Shown here: in pieces, positions 26,210-34,203 of the stretch
How the letters are laid out: every line of letters starts with the position of its first letter
How positions within the stretch are numbered: position 1 is the first letter of the stretch
Origin: Heyndrickxia sporothermodurans
Lineage (GTDB): Bacteria > Bacillota > Bacilli > Bacillales > Bacillaceae_C
Assembly: GCF_016785185.1 (NCBI RefSeq)
Contig: NZ_JAEKDY010000014.1
DNA: 47,174 nucleotides
Strand: one strand, 5' to 3'
Made by a program: the position numbers and the translations under genes
The notes under the pieces: model-generated
Seen by the model: the letters and a program-made list of their open reading frames with translations, nothing else
Database searches by the model: none
What the model was told of the DNA's origin: nothing

Positions 26210-26875
26210 ATGTGCGGTCGATTTAATTTGTATTCCAGTATCGAAGATTTATTGGAGCGGTTCGATCTTATAAATTGGGAAATGATTGAACTTTCCCCAA
26301 GATATAATATTGCACCGAGCCAAGAAGTATTGGCAATCGTTGAAGGAAAAAGTGGGCATCGTGGTGGCTTCCTGCGTTGGGGGTTAGTTCCTGCATGGGC
26401 AAATGATCCGAAGATTGGTTATAAAATGATTAATGCCAGAGCTGAAACGATCGATGAAAAGCCAAGCTTCAAAAGTTTGTTAGCGAGGAGACGTTGCCTA
26501 ATCATCGCCGATGGTTTTTATGAATGGAAGAAGGAAGGAAATAGAAAAACACCATACCACATTTATTTAAAAGATAGACAACCCTTTACATTCGCTGGTC
26601 TTTGGGATCGTTGGAATCAAGATGGAGAAATGATTCAATCATGTACGATTATTACAACAGAGGCCAATGAACTAATGAAGGATATTCACGACAGAATGCC
26701 GGTCATCTTAACGAAGGAATCTCAAAAAGTCTGGCTGGACCGGTCCCTTCAAGATGAAAAACAACTCAAATCCCTTTTAGTACCGTTTGCTCCAACATTA
26801 ATGGAGGCCAACACCATATCAGAACTAGTAAATAGTCCAAAGAATGATGGGGCGAAAATACTAAATTCACTATAA
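26210..26875 (+). CDS. SOS response-associated peptidase (SRAP/YedK family)
   Basis: SRAP proteins form a thiazolidine crosslink between Cys2 and abasic sites in single-stranded DNA, shielding them. Cys2 is present in MCGRFNLY. Other conserved parts are SPRYNIAPSQEVLAI, RWGLVPAWAND, MINARAETIDEKPSFK (supplying the Asn and Glu), IIADGFYEWKK and the catalytic His in IHDRMPVIL. Length 221. GGAGGAG precedes ATG 26210. Only a partial LexA-like half-site (TATGTTC) is visible upstream, so SOS control is not shown. The VanZ gene follows by 15 bp. Confidence 0.94.
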   Translation: MCGRFNLYSSIEDLLERFDLINWEMIELSPRYNIAPSQEVLAIVEGKSGHRGGFLRWGLVPAWANDPKIGYKMINARAETIDEKPSFKSLLARRRCLIIADGFYEWKKEGNRKTPYHIYLKDRQPFTFAGLWDRWNQDGEMIQSCTIITTEANELMKDIHDRMPVILTKESQKVWLDRSLQDEKQLKSLLVPFAPTLMEANTISELVNSPKNDGAKILNSL

Positions 26876-26890
26876 GAAAAGGTTGATAGA

Positions 26891-27295
26891 ATGAAAAAAC
26901 AAACAATTTGGTGGGTATTAGCCATCATCATGTGTATCATAATTTATAATTTTACGGCTGCACCGGAATCTACTGGCTCCAACACCTTGAAAATAATTGA
27001 AAGAATAACGGGATTAAAAGGTGAAGCAGCAGGCGTATTGAATTTTATTATTCGAAAGCTAGCCCATATTAGTGTATTTGGATTATTGGGGATCTTTTTA
27101 TATAATGCATTTCGCAAAAATAAGATATTCTTTGCATGGTTTTTGACGACGCTTTATGCAGCAAGCGATGAGTACCATCAATCACTTGTTCCAAATCGTA
27201 CGGCTTCCGTCTGTGATGTATTATTGGATTCTGGTGGGGCATTACTAGCCATGCTAATTATTCGGGCAATTTTTAAAGGAAAACAAAAGGAGTAG
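26891..27295 (+). CDS. VanZ-like membrane protein
   Basis: The 134-residue protein has four predicted helices and the VanZ-like hallmarks RKLAHISVFGLLGIFLYNAF and ASDEYHQSLVPNRTASVCDVLLDSGGA. Family members include teicoplanin-resistance VanZ, but most chromosomal homologues have no known function, and resistance should not be inferred. It lies 15 bp after the SRAP gene with AAAAGG upstream, so the two are probably one transcript; a functional link is not evident. Confidence 0.9.
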   Translation: MKKQTIWWVLAIIMCIIIYNFTAAPESTGSNTLKIIERITGLKGEAAGVLNFIIRKLAHISVFGLLGIFLYNAFRKNKIFFAWFLTTLYAASDEYHQSLVPNRTASVCDVLLDSGGALLAMLIIRAIFKGKQKE

Positions 27296-27322
27296 TTCAT
27301 GAGGAATCTACTCCAAAAGTGA

Positions 27323-28186
27323 TTATGGATTGTTACTCGGGTCAGTTACAATTGTGTTATTATCATCTGTTCCGCCATTTTTCGGGTTATCCGTCTGCTG
27401 ACTTTTTTCATCGCTATTTTGTGTGCCATCTGTTGGGGGATCCTCGTCTTGTTGTGAATCCTCTTTTGGCTGACCGGCGGCATCATCCTGTTGAGAATTA
27501 TCCTCATTTTTTTCCTTGGGTTCTTCCTTTTTACTGTTATCTTCTGTTTTTGTTTCATCTTTTTGTGTATCTTTGTTCGGATCATTTGTTTCTTCACCTT
27601 CCGGATCTTTCTTTCCATTTAGAAGATCATCCATCGTAATTGGGAAGGTGTGCTGATCCGGATTTTCTTTAAGAAGTGCTGTTAATTTTTCATTCAACAG
27701 TTTTAAATGTTCTTCACTGTCTGAAGTTGTTTGGAAGTTATTTTGGGCAAATCGTACATCCAAATTTGGTAAAGAAGCAAGATCTGCTGTTTGCTTATGT
27801 GCGACAAGTCGGATATTTTTGAGGCCAACTTCACCAACACGGGGAATATAAATTTCATCAAATGTCAGCTTCGTCACGTCTGCACACATTTTACTTAACT
27901 CATCAGGTCCATTTGATGTCATTTGCATAGTAATACCGGCGTTTATCTTTGTTAATCTCATCCCGTAAATCGTCGATTTCGCAAAGCAAAGGCGTAGCAT
28001 GACTTTTTTCGGAGAATGGGATGTCTCACCGGTGACAATACTAGGCAAGCTTATGACACCTTCAACACGGTCCGCCTCAATGATAAAACCCTCCGAAGAT
28101 GTCGATTCAGCAATAGATGGATGTATCCATGTTCCATTAAAAACGATATAAAGGATAAGTATAAAAGGGAATGTTCTCTTTAACAT
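27323..28186 (-). CDS. Secreted protein with a long acidic low-complexity tail, third gene of the DUF6230/DUF6114 cassette
   Basis: A signal sequence (residues 1-26, cleavage near SIAES) is followed by a beta-rich domain to about residue 180 and then about 100 residues dominated by D, E, K, N, Q and T. The segment FIIEADRVEG (residues 34-43) shares the pattern F-x-[VI]-x-x-D-x-[MV]-x-G with FNVSFDEMQG of the DUF6230-like protein two genes upstream, so the two may be distant relatives. ATG 28186 is preferred over a TTG frame at 28198 because GGTGAT lies just before it. The tail looks unstructured and could be wall-spanning or ion-binding (inference). No enzyme motif is visible. Confidence 0.75.
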   Translation of the reverse strand: MLKRTFPFILILYIVFNGTWIHPSIAESTSSEGFIIEADRVEGVISLPSIVTGETSHSPKKVMLRLCFAKSTIYGMRLTKINAGITMQMTSNGPDELSKMCADVTKLTFDEIYIPRVGEVGLKNIRLVAHKQTADLASLPNLDVRFAQNNFQTTSDSEEHLKLLNEKLTALLKENPDQHTFPITMDDLLNGKKDPEGEETNDPNKDTQKDETKTEDNSKKEEPKEKNEDNSQQDDAAGQPKEDSQQDEDPPTDGTQNSDEKSQQTDNPKNGGTDDNNTIVTDPSNNP

Positions 28187-28210
28187 AGCTATCACCAAAT
28201 TTCAAATGAT

Positions 28211-28624
28211 TCATTTACTTGCCGCAATTTCTTGAATTGTTTGATCCTCTTCTATTTGTTCTTTATTTGTTGAAACCGGTACAGTTCTCCAGGCGATAGA
28301 AAAGGAACCACCAATAATTCCGAGAATCGTCCCGATAAAAAAACCACCTAATGCTCCCATAATAGATAAAACGGATAAAAAAATAGTTAAAATTCCAAAT
28401 ACCGTATGAAATTTCGGGAAAATATAGCCTAAAATTCCTAAAAGGACAATTAAGCCGCCGAAAATAATTCCGATGACAACTAAATTACCAGGGGCAAAGG
28501 CGATTTGAATTAACTGCAAAGGTACATATAAAATAATAAGACCAGAAAGGAGCGACAAAGTCGCCCCCCAAAATGGTCGGCTCATTCTCCAGTATTTAAA
28601 ACGCTGTCTAATCGTTTGTTTCAT
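28211..28624 (-). CDS. DUF6114-like four-helix membrane protein
   Basis: The 137 residues form four hydrophobic helices (about 18-37, 41-67, 72-92 and 93-112) after an amphipathic start, RFKYWRMSRPFWGATLSLLSG, that I associate with DUF6114 proteins. In actinobacteria these are, to my knowledge, usually encoded beside DUF6230 proteins, as here. The C-terminal 25 residues are polar and cytoplasmic. It is the middle gene of the cassette, 30 bp after the DUF6230-like gene. Function is unknown. Confidence 0.8.
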   Translation of the reverse strand: MKQTIRQRFKYWRMSRPFWGATLSLLSGLIILYVPLQLIQIAFAPGNLVVIGIIFGGLIVLLGILGYIFPKFHTVFGILTIFLSVLSIMGALGGFFIGTILGIIGGSFSIAWRTVPVSTNKEQIEEDQTIQEIAASK

Positions 28625-28654
28625 TCTTTTTCAACTCCTAGCGAGAGCCAATGT

Positions 28655-29260
28655 TTATTTGCCTTTTTTAATAAATTCAACTTTCAATCCAGGTAGTTTA
28701 GCTACTTGTTGGAAAAGGTAATGTGTATCAAGGCTACCGTTTTTGATTGTGACGGTTGTTGCACCTTGTGTAAAAGCTTTGCTAGCAGCTTCTGGATCAT
28801 TTGCTTGAACATAATTTTCGCTTATATTCATATTTGTAAATTGAGCATTTCCTTGTACAAGTGCCGCTTTTTGAATAAGACCAGTTAATTCAACAGGAAC
28901 ACTACCGTTACCAGCAGTAATCATAACCGTGTAATCACCGAGAAGTGGGAGTGAGACTTCTTTTGAAATTTTTAAACCTTTAATGGTGACTTCTTTGATA
29001 TCATTTACAAATACTGGTTTCACATGATCGGCACCTTTGCTTGGGTCACCGTATAGGGATCCATACAATTTAAATCCTTTCCCTTGCATCTCATCAAACG
29101 ATACATTGAACTTTCCAATACCACCCATCGGCATTGCATAGGCAACACCTGTTGCTCCAAACACTGTTAGTAGTGACCCAAGAAATAAAAAACCCGCTAA
29201 TAGTGCAATTAAGAAATGCTTTTTTGATGTTTTCCCCTGTAAGACCATTGCCTCATTCAT
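28655..29260 (-). CDS. DUF6230-like exported protein
   Basis: The 201 residues begin with a basic region and one helix (about 15-42) ending VAYAMPMGG, either a signal peptide or an anchor. The domain starts GKFNVSFDEMQGKGFKLYGS, the block I associate with DUF6230, and continues with regular beta-type stretches such as EVTIKGLKISKEVSLP and TNMNISENYV. No catalytic motif is apparent. GGGGTGA precedes ATG 29260. It is the first gene of the cassette and is divergent from the GAF/LuxR regulator. Confidence 0.8.
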   Translation of the reverse strand: MNEAMVLQGKTSKKHFLIALLAGFLFLGSLLTVFGATGVAYAMPMGGIGKFNVSFDEMQGKGFKLYGSLYGDPSKGADHVKPVFVNDIKEVTIKGLKISKEVSLPLLGDYTVMITAGNGSVPVELTGLIQKAALVQGNAQFTNMNISENYVQANDPEAASKAFTQGATTVTIKNGSLDTHYLFQQVAKLPGLKVEFIKKGK

Positions 29261-29592
29261 TTAGATCTTCACCCCTTCTTCGTGTTTAACGTATTAACTG
29301 GATAATCAGGTCTCTGTTTTGGCAAACACCCCCTTTGCAAGCGGTTTCAAACCTTTTTTCTTAAATTTTATTCAAAAAAGTGTGAATACTGAATTCCTAT
29401 ATATGTAGGAAAATCAATTTTTCATTCCCTACAAATGTCGTGTTCCAGTTAATGACAATTTTCGAGAAGTTATGTCAAATTTAATCTAATTTTCGTGTAA
29501 GAAAAAGGACTTAAGTAAGGAACGTTATGATACTATAAAATATAGACGGAATGTTCAAAAAATATATCGATGCAGGAAAGTAAGGGGAGAGA
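29261..29592. promoter_or_regulatory. Divergent control region between DUF6230 cassette and LuxR-type regulator
   Basis: This 332-bp region contains a cre-like site at 29336-29349 (TGCAAGCGGTTTCA, which fits the looser TGNAANCGNWNNCW), CCTATATATGTAGG (29397-29410), a perfect 14-bp palindrome, and a -10-like TATAAAATAT near 29535 for the regulator. No gene is visible in it. Confidence 0.55.
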
Positions 29593-31089
29593 ATGGTGAA
29601 TCTCACACTAAATAATCATATGAAACTAGTGTTGAAGAATGGCGTTGAACTTTTATGTGATCATCAAGACCAAATTATTAAAGAATGGGCAGGCATTTTG
29701 GAATACATGAAAATTCATCATAAAAAATCTGCGCACGCATTTGAGTTCGCTTTTTCATTCTTTTCTCAATTCCTAAAAATGAGTGAACAAAATATCGACC
29801 ATTTAATTAGTGATATACGGACCGAGTGGTTTCAACAATTTCATAGACCGCCAGAACCAAATTTATTAATTTTTATTTTGTCACTATTAGAAAATGCTGT
29901 ACATAAAGTAATTAAATTAAATACGACCCGTTCATTTCATTTGCATCCTTCTGTCCAGTTTTTGTTTTCAAAAATTTGCGAAGAAATGCTTGCATCTACA
30001 AAACATGACAAGTTTCATATCGATTCACTATGTGAACAGATGGTTCGATCAGAGCAATTAGATATTGAATGGATAGCTAGAGTGGAGCATGTGGAAAATG
30101 GGTATCAATTAAAAAAAATTACAGGTTTATCAATGGAAACAAAATTCCAAGTAATAGCATCATCATGGTTCCAAATCACTGAAGAAATATTGCAAAAAAC
30201 AGGAGGGAAAAAGGGAAGAAGCGATGTTTTTCCTATCCCTTGGAAAAATGAAACTTTGCTCTTTTGTATCAATAATCATGATGGATCGTCTATCGTTCCG
30301 TTTTTGACATATGCAATGCATGTGCTGCAAATTGAAGAAGAAAACTATCAAATACATTGGAAAGATGCGGTTATTTTATTTAATGAATGGATAATGCGTT
30401 CGAAAAATTTGGATGAGGCAATTAAAAATATTGCCTACGGATATGCACATTATTTGCCATTTGAGAGATGTGCAATTTTTCGCTATTCGAACATCGAAGA
30501 AAAAGGACAGGGACTCTTCGGCTATCATTTTAATGATGAAGAAATTCGGAGTATTAAAGAAAATATTGATAATTTTCCTTCATTATATAAAAGTTTAGCA
30601 CGATTAAATCCTGCAAATGAAGCATTAAAGAATTTTCAGCCCATGTATTTTTCACATGCATCGGAGGAATTTCCTTATCGCTATGTTCAAACGTTCCAAC
30701 TAGAATCCGTGGTTGTTGCACCGATTTATGTCCCCGCTGATGGTAAGCTTATTGGCGCTGCTTTTTTAGATAGAGGCCCAGGAAAGTTTTTTGATGTTGA
30801 CAGCAATACATTTGCGGCATTATTAAAATTTGGTCAAGGTGCAGGAGAACTTTTATCAAAATTTACTGAACCTGAACATTGGCCATCAAAAGATCCATTG
30901 CTATCTTCAAGAGAAATTAGTGTGTTGGAATTACTTGCGGAAGGAGCCTCCACAACGGAAGCCGCTGAGGCACTTCATTTAAGTGAATATACGGTACGTG
31001 ATTATGTATCAAATATTATGAAGCGATTAAATGCTAGAAATAGAACGGAAGCTGCTGTTAAGGCAATTCGATTAGGAATTATAAAGTAG
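29593..31089 (+). CDS. LuxR-type transcriptional regulator with GAF domain
   Basis: The 498-residue protein has an N-terminal helical region (about 1-110) like RsbR/histidine-kinase N-domains, a GAF-like sensor domain (about 265-425, LDEAIKNIAYGYAHYLPFERCAIFRY to GAAFLDRG) and a C-terminal LuxR helix-turn-helix (about 434-498). That HTH contains LSSREISVLELLAEGASTTE and YTVRDYVSNIMKRLNARNR. No receiver domain is present, so it is not a classical response regulator. AGGGGAG precedes ATG 29593. Being divergent from the DUF6230 cassette, it is the obvious candidate regulator. The signal is unknown. Confidence 0.88.
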   Translation: MVNLTLNNHMKLVLKNGVELLCDHQDQIIKEWAGILEYMKIHHKKSAHAFEFAFSFFSQFLKMSEQNIDHLISDIRTEWFQQFHRPPEPNLLIFILSLLENAVHKVIKLNTTRSFHLHPSVQFLFSKICEEMLASTKHDKFHIDSLCEQMVRSEQLDIEWIARVEHVENGYQLKKITGLSMETKFQVIASSWFQITEEILQKTGGKKGRSDVFPIPWKNETLLFCINNHDGSSIVPFLTYAMHVLQIEEENYQIHWKDAVILFNEWIMRSKNLDEAIKNIAYGYAHYLPFERCAIFRYSNIEEKGQGLFGYHFNDEEIRSIKENIDNFPSLYKSLARLNPANEALKNFQPMYFSHASEEFPYRYVQTFQLESVVVAPIYVPADGKLIGAAFLDRGPGKFFDVDSNTFAALLKFGQGAGELLSKFTEPEHWPSKDPLLSSREISVLELLAEGASTTEAAEALHLSEYTVRDYVSNIMKRLNARNRTEAAVKAIRLGIIK

Positions 31090-31094
31090 AAGTT

Positions 31095-31124
31095 AAAAAC
31101 TCATCAATTTTGGTGAGTTTTTTT
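31095..31124 (+). terminator. Terminator of the LuxR-type gene
   Basis: AAAAACTCATCA and TGGTGAGTTTTT pair over 12 bp (one G-U) around a short loop, followed by T residues. Confidence 0.88.
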
Positions 31125-31185
31125 GTGCAGGGGTGCCTTATTTTCCCTTTCATTTATATATATAAGGTGAAAGGAGGTGAGGCAC

Positions 31186-31404
31186 ATGGCAGATATCCTT
31201 TTAAAGGGTTCAAGTTTAAGACTTGTATTTAATAACGGTGTAGATGATAATGGCAAGCCGGTGTTTAAAACAAAAACATTCAATAATATCCGTCTGGAGG
31301 CAACGCCGGAGGAAATGTTGAAGGTCGCACAAGCAATTGACTCATTATCACAAAAAGACTTATTTAATGTAGAGCGAAACGATAGCTCTGATGTAAAGGC
31401 GTAA
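31186..31404 (+). CDS. DUF1659-family small protein
   Basis: The 72 residues match the DUF1659 pattern: LKGSSLRLVFNNGVDDNGKPVFKTKTFNNIR, then ATPEEMLKVAQAIDSLS. A GTG at 31177 opens the frame, but AAAGGAGGTG overlaps it and fits ATG 31186. In bacilli these proteins occur with DUF2922 and YvrJ-family genes, as here. Their function is not known to me. Confidence 0.88.
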   Translation: MADILLKGSSLRLVFNNGVDDNGKPVFKTKTFNNIRLEATPEEMLKVAQAIDSLSQKDLFNVERNDSSDVKA

Positions 31405-31464
31405 GTTATTTTAACAGGTAAGAAAGTATAAATTTTGCAGAATTAATCTTTCTAATAAATATCT

Positions 31465-31576
31465 GCTTTGTCTAGCTCCAGCGCCTATCGACTAGAAAAC
31501 TTCAGAACTTTTCCCTACGATAAGTCAAAGTCCCTTCAGTTTTTACGTCGATGAGCAAGGCGCTTGCGCTTTTCTT
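31465..31576. repeat. Dispersed Bacillus intergenic repeat with CTAGCTCCAGCGCC / GGCGCTTGCGCTTTTC ends
   Basis: The block opens TGTCTAGCTCCAGCGCCTA and closes AAGGCGCTTGCGCTTTTC, both ends of a non-coding repeat I recall as widespread in Bacillus and Geobacillus genomes. AGCGCCT and AGGCGCT are complementary, so the element can fold on itself. It lies between the DUF1659 and DUF2922 genes and replaces a normal short spacer. Confidence 0.75.
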
Positions 31577-31603
31577 ATAATTCATTGCTAAGGAGGTGAA
31601 AAG

Positions 31604-31819
31604 ATGAAAACATTGGAGCTTCAATTTACTACATCCGAAAATAAAACAGCTCGAATTTCCATCGAGGAGCCAATCGAACCGGTGGATACGAACAAAGTAA
31701 AAGCAGCGATGGAAGAAATTATTGCATCAAACGTGTTCATTAGTTCAACTGGCTCCGCCTATACCGAAATAAAAGGTGTAAGGCTGATCGAAAATAATGT
31801 AACAGAGTATAATCTATAA
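31604..31819 (+). CDS. DUF2922-family small protein
   Basis: This 71-residue protein fits DUF2922: it begins KTLELQFTTSENKTARISIEEP and has a central helix (VDTNKVKAAMEEIIASNVF) and the ending GVRLIENNVTEYNL. AAGGAGGTG precedes ATG 31604. It is the second member of the DUF1659/DUF2922/YvrJ set and is separated from the first by a repeat and from the third by a terminator-like hairpin. Confidence 0.88.
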   Translation: MKTLELQFTTSENKTARISIEEPIEPVDTNKVKAAMEEIIASNVFISSTGSAYTEIKGVRLIENNVTEYNL

Positions 31820-31842
31820 CAATCTTTAGTTTTCATATAAGG

Positions 31843-31875
31843 GAAAGGCCTGAATTCCGCTAGGACAGGCCTTTC
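31843..31875 (+). terminator. Terminator-like hairpin between DUF2922 gene and yvrJ-type gene
   Basis: AAAGGCCTG (31844-31852) and CAGGCCTTT (31866-31874) form a perfect 9-bp stem. Only a short T run follows, so termination may be partial. Confidence 0.7.
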
Positions 31876-31911
31876 GTGTTTCACAATTAATGTAATGGAG
31901 GAGGGAAGAAA

Positions 31912-32055
31912 ATGGATCAGCTATTACCCTTCATTAGTGAAGTCGGCTTTCCTATTATTGTTACGCTGTACCTACTCTATCGTATTGAAACGAAATTAGA
32001 TGCAGTTGTACAATCAATCGTAAGCTTGCCCGAGCGTTTGAAGAGAATAGAGTAG
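31912..32055 (+). CDS. YvrJ-family small membrane protein
   Basis: The 47-residue frame reads MDQLLPFISEVGFPIIVTLY followed by LLYRIETKLDAVVQSIVSLPERLKRIE. It has one N-terminal membrane helix and a short basic tail, the YvrJ pattern. GGAGGAGGG precedes the ATG. It is the third member of the small-gene set and has its own terminator. Confidence 0.88.
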   Translation: MDQLLPFISEVGFPIIVTLYLLYRIETKLDAVVQSIVSLPERLKRIE

Positions 32056-32058
32056 AGA

Positions 32059-32098
32059 AAAAAGCTTGAGAGGGAAAAGACAACCTTTCAAGCTTTTC
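32059..32098 (+). terminator. Terminator after yvrJ-type gene
   Basis: AAAAGCTTGAGAGG pairs with CCTTTCAAGCTTTT over 14 positions with one G-U pair, ending in a T run. Confidence 0.85.
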
Positions 32099-32248
32099 TG
32101 CTATAGTTTACCGCGTTTTTGAATTAATTTTTTATTGGTATAAAGGAAAGTTTAGATTTACGAAAAAAAATGAAATTTTAAGAAGGATTTTCTTTTATTT
32201 TTATTGAATATTATAAATGTTAATAAAATTTAAAAGACTGGAGTGCTT

Positions 32249-33520
32249 ATGGTGACTTACATACTAGTGAAAAACGGAACGCTTATTGATGGAAACGGCG
32301 GGCAACCCATTCAAAATGCTGCAGTACTAATTAAAGAGAATAAAATTGTGCAAGTAGGAAAGCTTGAAGATATTAATCTCCCTAATGAAGAAGTAGACGT
32401 AGTTGATGCGGAAAATGGATACATTCTTCCGGGCTTAATTGATACACATGTTCATTTAATGATGGAATTCACAGATATAAGGAAGTCTTTAGCTACACCG
32501 TTCGCATATAAATTTTATCAAGCAATTGGATACATGAAAAAGACCATTGATGCAGGGGTAACTACTGTTCGTGATGCAGGATTTACGGATTTAGGAGTGA
32601 AACAGGCGGTGGAGGACGGGCTTGTACTTGGCCCTCGTATGCAAGTAAGCATCAATCCACTGACGATTACGGGTGGTCATGGGGATAACTGGACCCGCTC
32701 AGGAATTGATACGACTAGTCCTTCTTACCCTGGAATGCCAAGCGGATTTTGTGATGGGCCGGAACAAGTTCGTCAAAAGGTAAGAGAAATGCTGCGAGCG
32801 GGTGCGGATATTATTAAAGTTCATGCAACAGGTGGGGTAATGAGCCCAACAGACCATCCGGAGTTTACGCAATTTTCGCAAGAAGAACTAAGGATTATCG
32901 TTGAAGAGGCGAGATTCCGCCGTGGCATTAAAGTAATGGCTCATGCACAAGGTGCAGAAGGGATTAAGAATGCTGTTCGTGCTGGGATTCATTCCATCGA
33001 GCATGGGATTTACCTGGACGATGAAGCGATTGAGTTAATGTTGAAGCATGGTACATATTTAGTACCAACATTACTAGCACCAGTAGCGGTATTAGAGCAA
33101 GGGAAAAATAGCGACAATATGCCGGAACATGCCATTCAAAAATCATTAGAAGTGATAGATATTCACCATGAAAGTGTCTCGAAGGCTTTCAAAGCTGGTG
33201 TGAAAATTGCAATGGGTACTGATGCAGGGGTGATGCCACACGGAAGCAATCTTCGTGAATTAAATCTAATGTGCAGCATTGGTATGAGTCCGATGGAATC
33301 AATCGTTGCCACGACAAAAGTAGCTGCAGAATGCCTTGGCTGGGAAGACAAGCTCGGTACAGTTGAGGAAGGAAAACTAGCAGACCTTGTCATTACAAAA
33401 GTGGACCCACTTGCAAATATTTCATCACTTGAAGATCAAACGAATATTGTTGCTGTTATGAAAGATGGACAAATAGTAAAAGATCTAAGAGTGGGGACAT
33501 CGAATTTAGTTACTCAATAA
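32249..33520 (+). CDS. Metal-dependent amidohydrolase (imidazolonepropionase/Xaa-Pro dipeptidase-like)
   Basis: Amidohydrolase-superfamily enzyme of 423 residues. Metal ligands are visible as DTHVHLM (HxH), the probable Lys of IIKVHATGGV, His in MAHAQG, His in SIEHG and Asp in MGTDAGV. The small N-terminal beta domain (ILVKNGTLIDGNGG) and C-terminal GTVEEGKLADLVI complete the fold. Relatives hydrolyse dipeptides such as Xaa-Pro or cyclic amides; the substrate is not clear. The frame opens with GTG at 32243, but GGAG overlaps that codon and fits ATG 32249. A terminator follows at 33546. Confidence 0.88.
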   Translation: MVTYILVKNGTLIDGNGGQPIQNAAVLIKENKIVQVGKLEDINLPNEEVDVVDAENGYILPGLIDTHVHLMMEFTDIRKSLATPFAYKFYQAIGYMKKTIDAGVTTVRDAGFTDLGVKQAVEDGLVLGPRMQVSINPLTITGGHGDNWTRSGIDTTSPSYPGMPSGFCDGPEQVRQKVREMLRAGADIIKVHATGGVMSPTDHPEFTQFSQEELRIIVEEARFRRGIKVMAHAQGAEGIKNAVRAGIHSIEHGIYLDDEAIELMLKHGTYLVPTLLAPVAVLEQGKNSDNMPEHAIQKSLEVIDIHHESVSKAFKAGVKIAMGTDAGVMPHGSNLRELNLMCSIGMSPMESIVATTKVAAECLGWEDKLGTVEEGKLADLVITKVDPLANISSLEDQTNIVAVMKDGQIVKDLRVGTSNLVTQ

Positions 33521-33545
33521 TTTTAAAATCAATTTTACTTATGAG

Positions 33546-33578
33546 AGGTCCTTTATTATTATAAAGGGCTTTTTCTTT
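33546..33578 (+). terminator. Terminator of the amidohydrolase gene
   Basis: GTCCTTTAT and ATAAAGGGC form a 9-bp stem with one G-U pair and a 4-base loop, followed by TTTTTC. Confidence 0.8.
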
Positions 33579-33599
33579 ACTAAAGACCGCACCTGGATC

Positions 33600-33767
33600 A
33601 TGGGCTGCATCCAATGTCATACTACCGAAAAATGCATTTCCTGCTTCGGCAATGAATTTGATATTTAGTAAATCTGGTTATCCAAGTCGCAGGAGCAAAC
33701 CAGCTGCGGGTAACACAGCAATCGGAAGCATAAGTGATTTACCGATTTTCTGTAAAAATGAAAGCAT
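33600..33767 (-). pseudogene. Remnant of a PTS glucose/N-acetylglucosamine-type IIC gene
   Basis: From ATG 33767 (GGAGGGG upstream) the minus strand reads MLSFLQKIGKSLMLPIAVLP followed by AAGLLLRLG, then a TAA, then PDLLNIKFIAEAGNAFF. That is the conserved N-terminus of NagP/PtsG-type IIC proteins, with the codon after RLG (Gln in relatives) changed to TAA. The similarity fades after GNAFF and the other 400 or so residues are absent. A start signal plus about 45 codons survive, so it is a decayed, 3'-deleted gene. Confidence 0.8.
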
Positions 33768-33871
33768 AACGCCCCTCCTAAAAATAAAGCTAATTACTAT
33801 TTTAGAATAGTATAAAGTTATTAAGATGTATAGACCAATTATGTGTCATAAATTATTTCGATATAATTTAA

Positions 33872-33910
33872 AAAATAAAAAAATGGGAGCTAATCTTTCT
33901 TAGGCTCCCG
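33872..33910 (-). terminator. Terminator overlapping the end of the 57-residue gene
   Basis: On the minus strand GGGAG and CTAA pair with TTAG and CTCCC with one bulged base, followed by a long A/T-rich T run. The stop codon lies inside the stem. Confidence 0.75.
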
Positions 33911-34063
33911 TTTATCCATTTCTTGAATAATATCGATCAAGTCTCCTATTGCACGTTCTCGTATATAATCATGATTGTCTTCTAATTGAACTGCCACACT
34001 AATTAACATTCTTTTAATATATGTCCAGTCTTCTTTAAAGGATAGAAAATCGATATTTTCCAT
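33890..34063 (-). CDS. Small acidic protein of 57 residues, unknown
   Basis: The frame reads MENIDFLSFKEDWTYIKRML, continues through LEDNHDYIRERAIGDLIDII and ends DKREPKKD. It is preceded by an excellent site, AAAAGGAGG, and followed by a terminator that overlaps its stop, which together make it very likely real. It is predicted to be all helical and charged, with no membrane segment. No family was recognised. Confidence 0.75.
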   Translation of the reverse strand: MENIDFLSFKEDWTYIKRMLISVAVQLEDNHDYIRERAIGDLIDIIQEMDKREPKKD

Positions 34064-34162
34064 TGAGGATTCCTCCTTTTATATGTACGTAATTAATGAT
34101 AATTTAACCGAAATACTGGTTGATTATTCCACTAAAAAATATGAGAAGTGTGAGTATTTCAT

Positions 34163-34192
34163 TTGTCATACGATCAGGGTTTACTATATAAT
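34163..34192 (+). promoter_or_regulatory. Promoter of tRNA-Ser
   Basis: TTGTCA (34163-34168) and a consensus TATAAT (34187-34192) are 18 bp apart. The tRNA begins 12 bp after the -10 box. Confidence 0.75.
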
Positions 34193-34203
34193 AAAAGTAA
34201 ATT

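Noticed and set aside
26891..27295. Glycopeptide resistance gene
   Set aside because: VanZ-like proteins are common in Bacillaceae chromosomes and no van cluster is present, so resistance is not supported.
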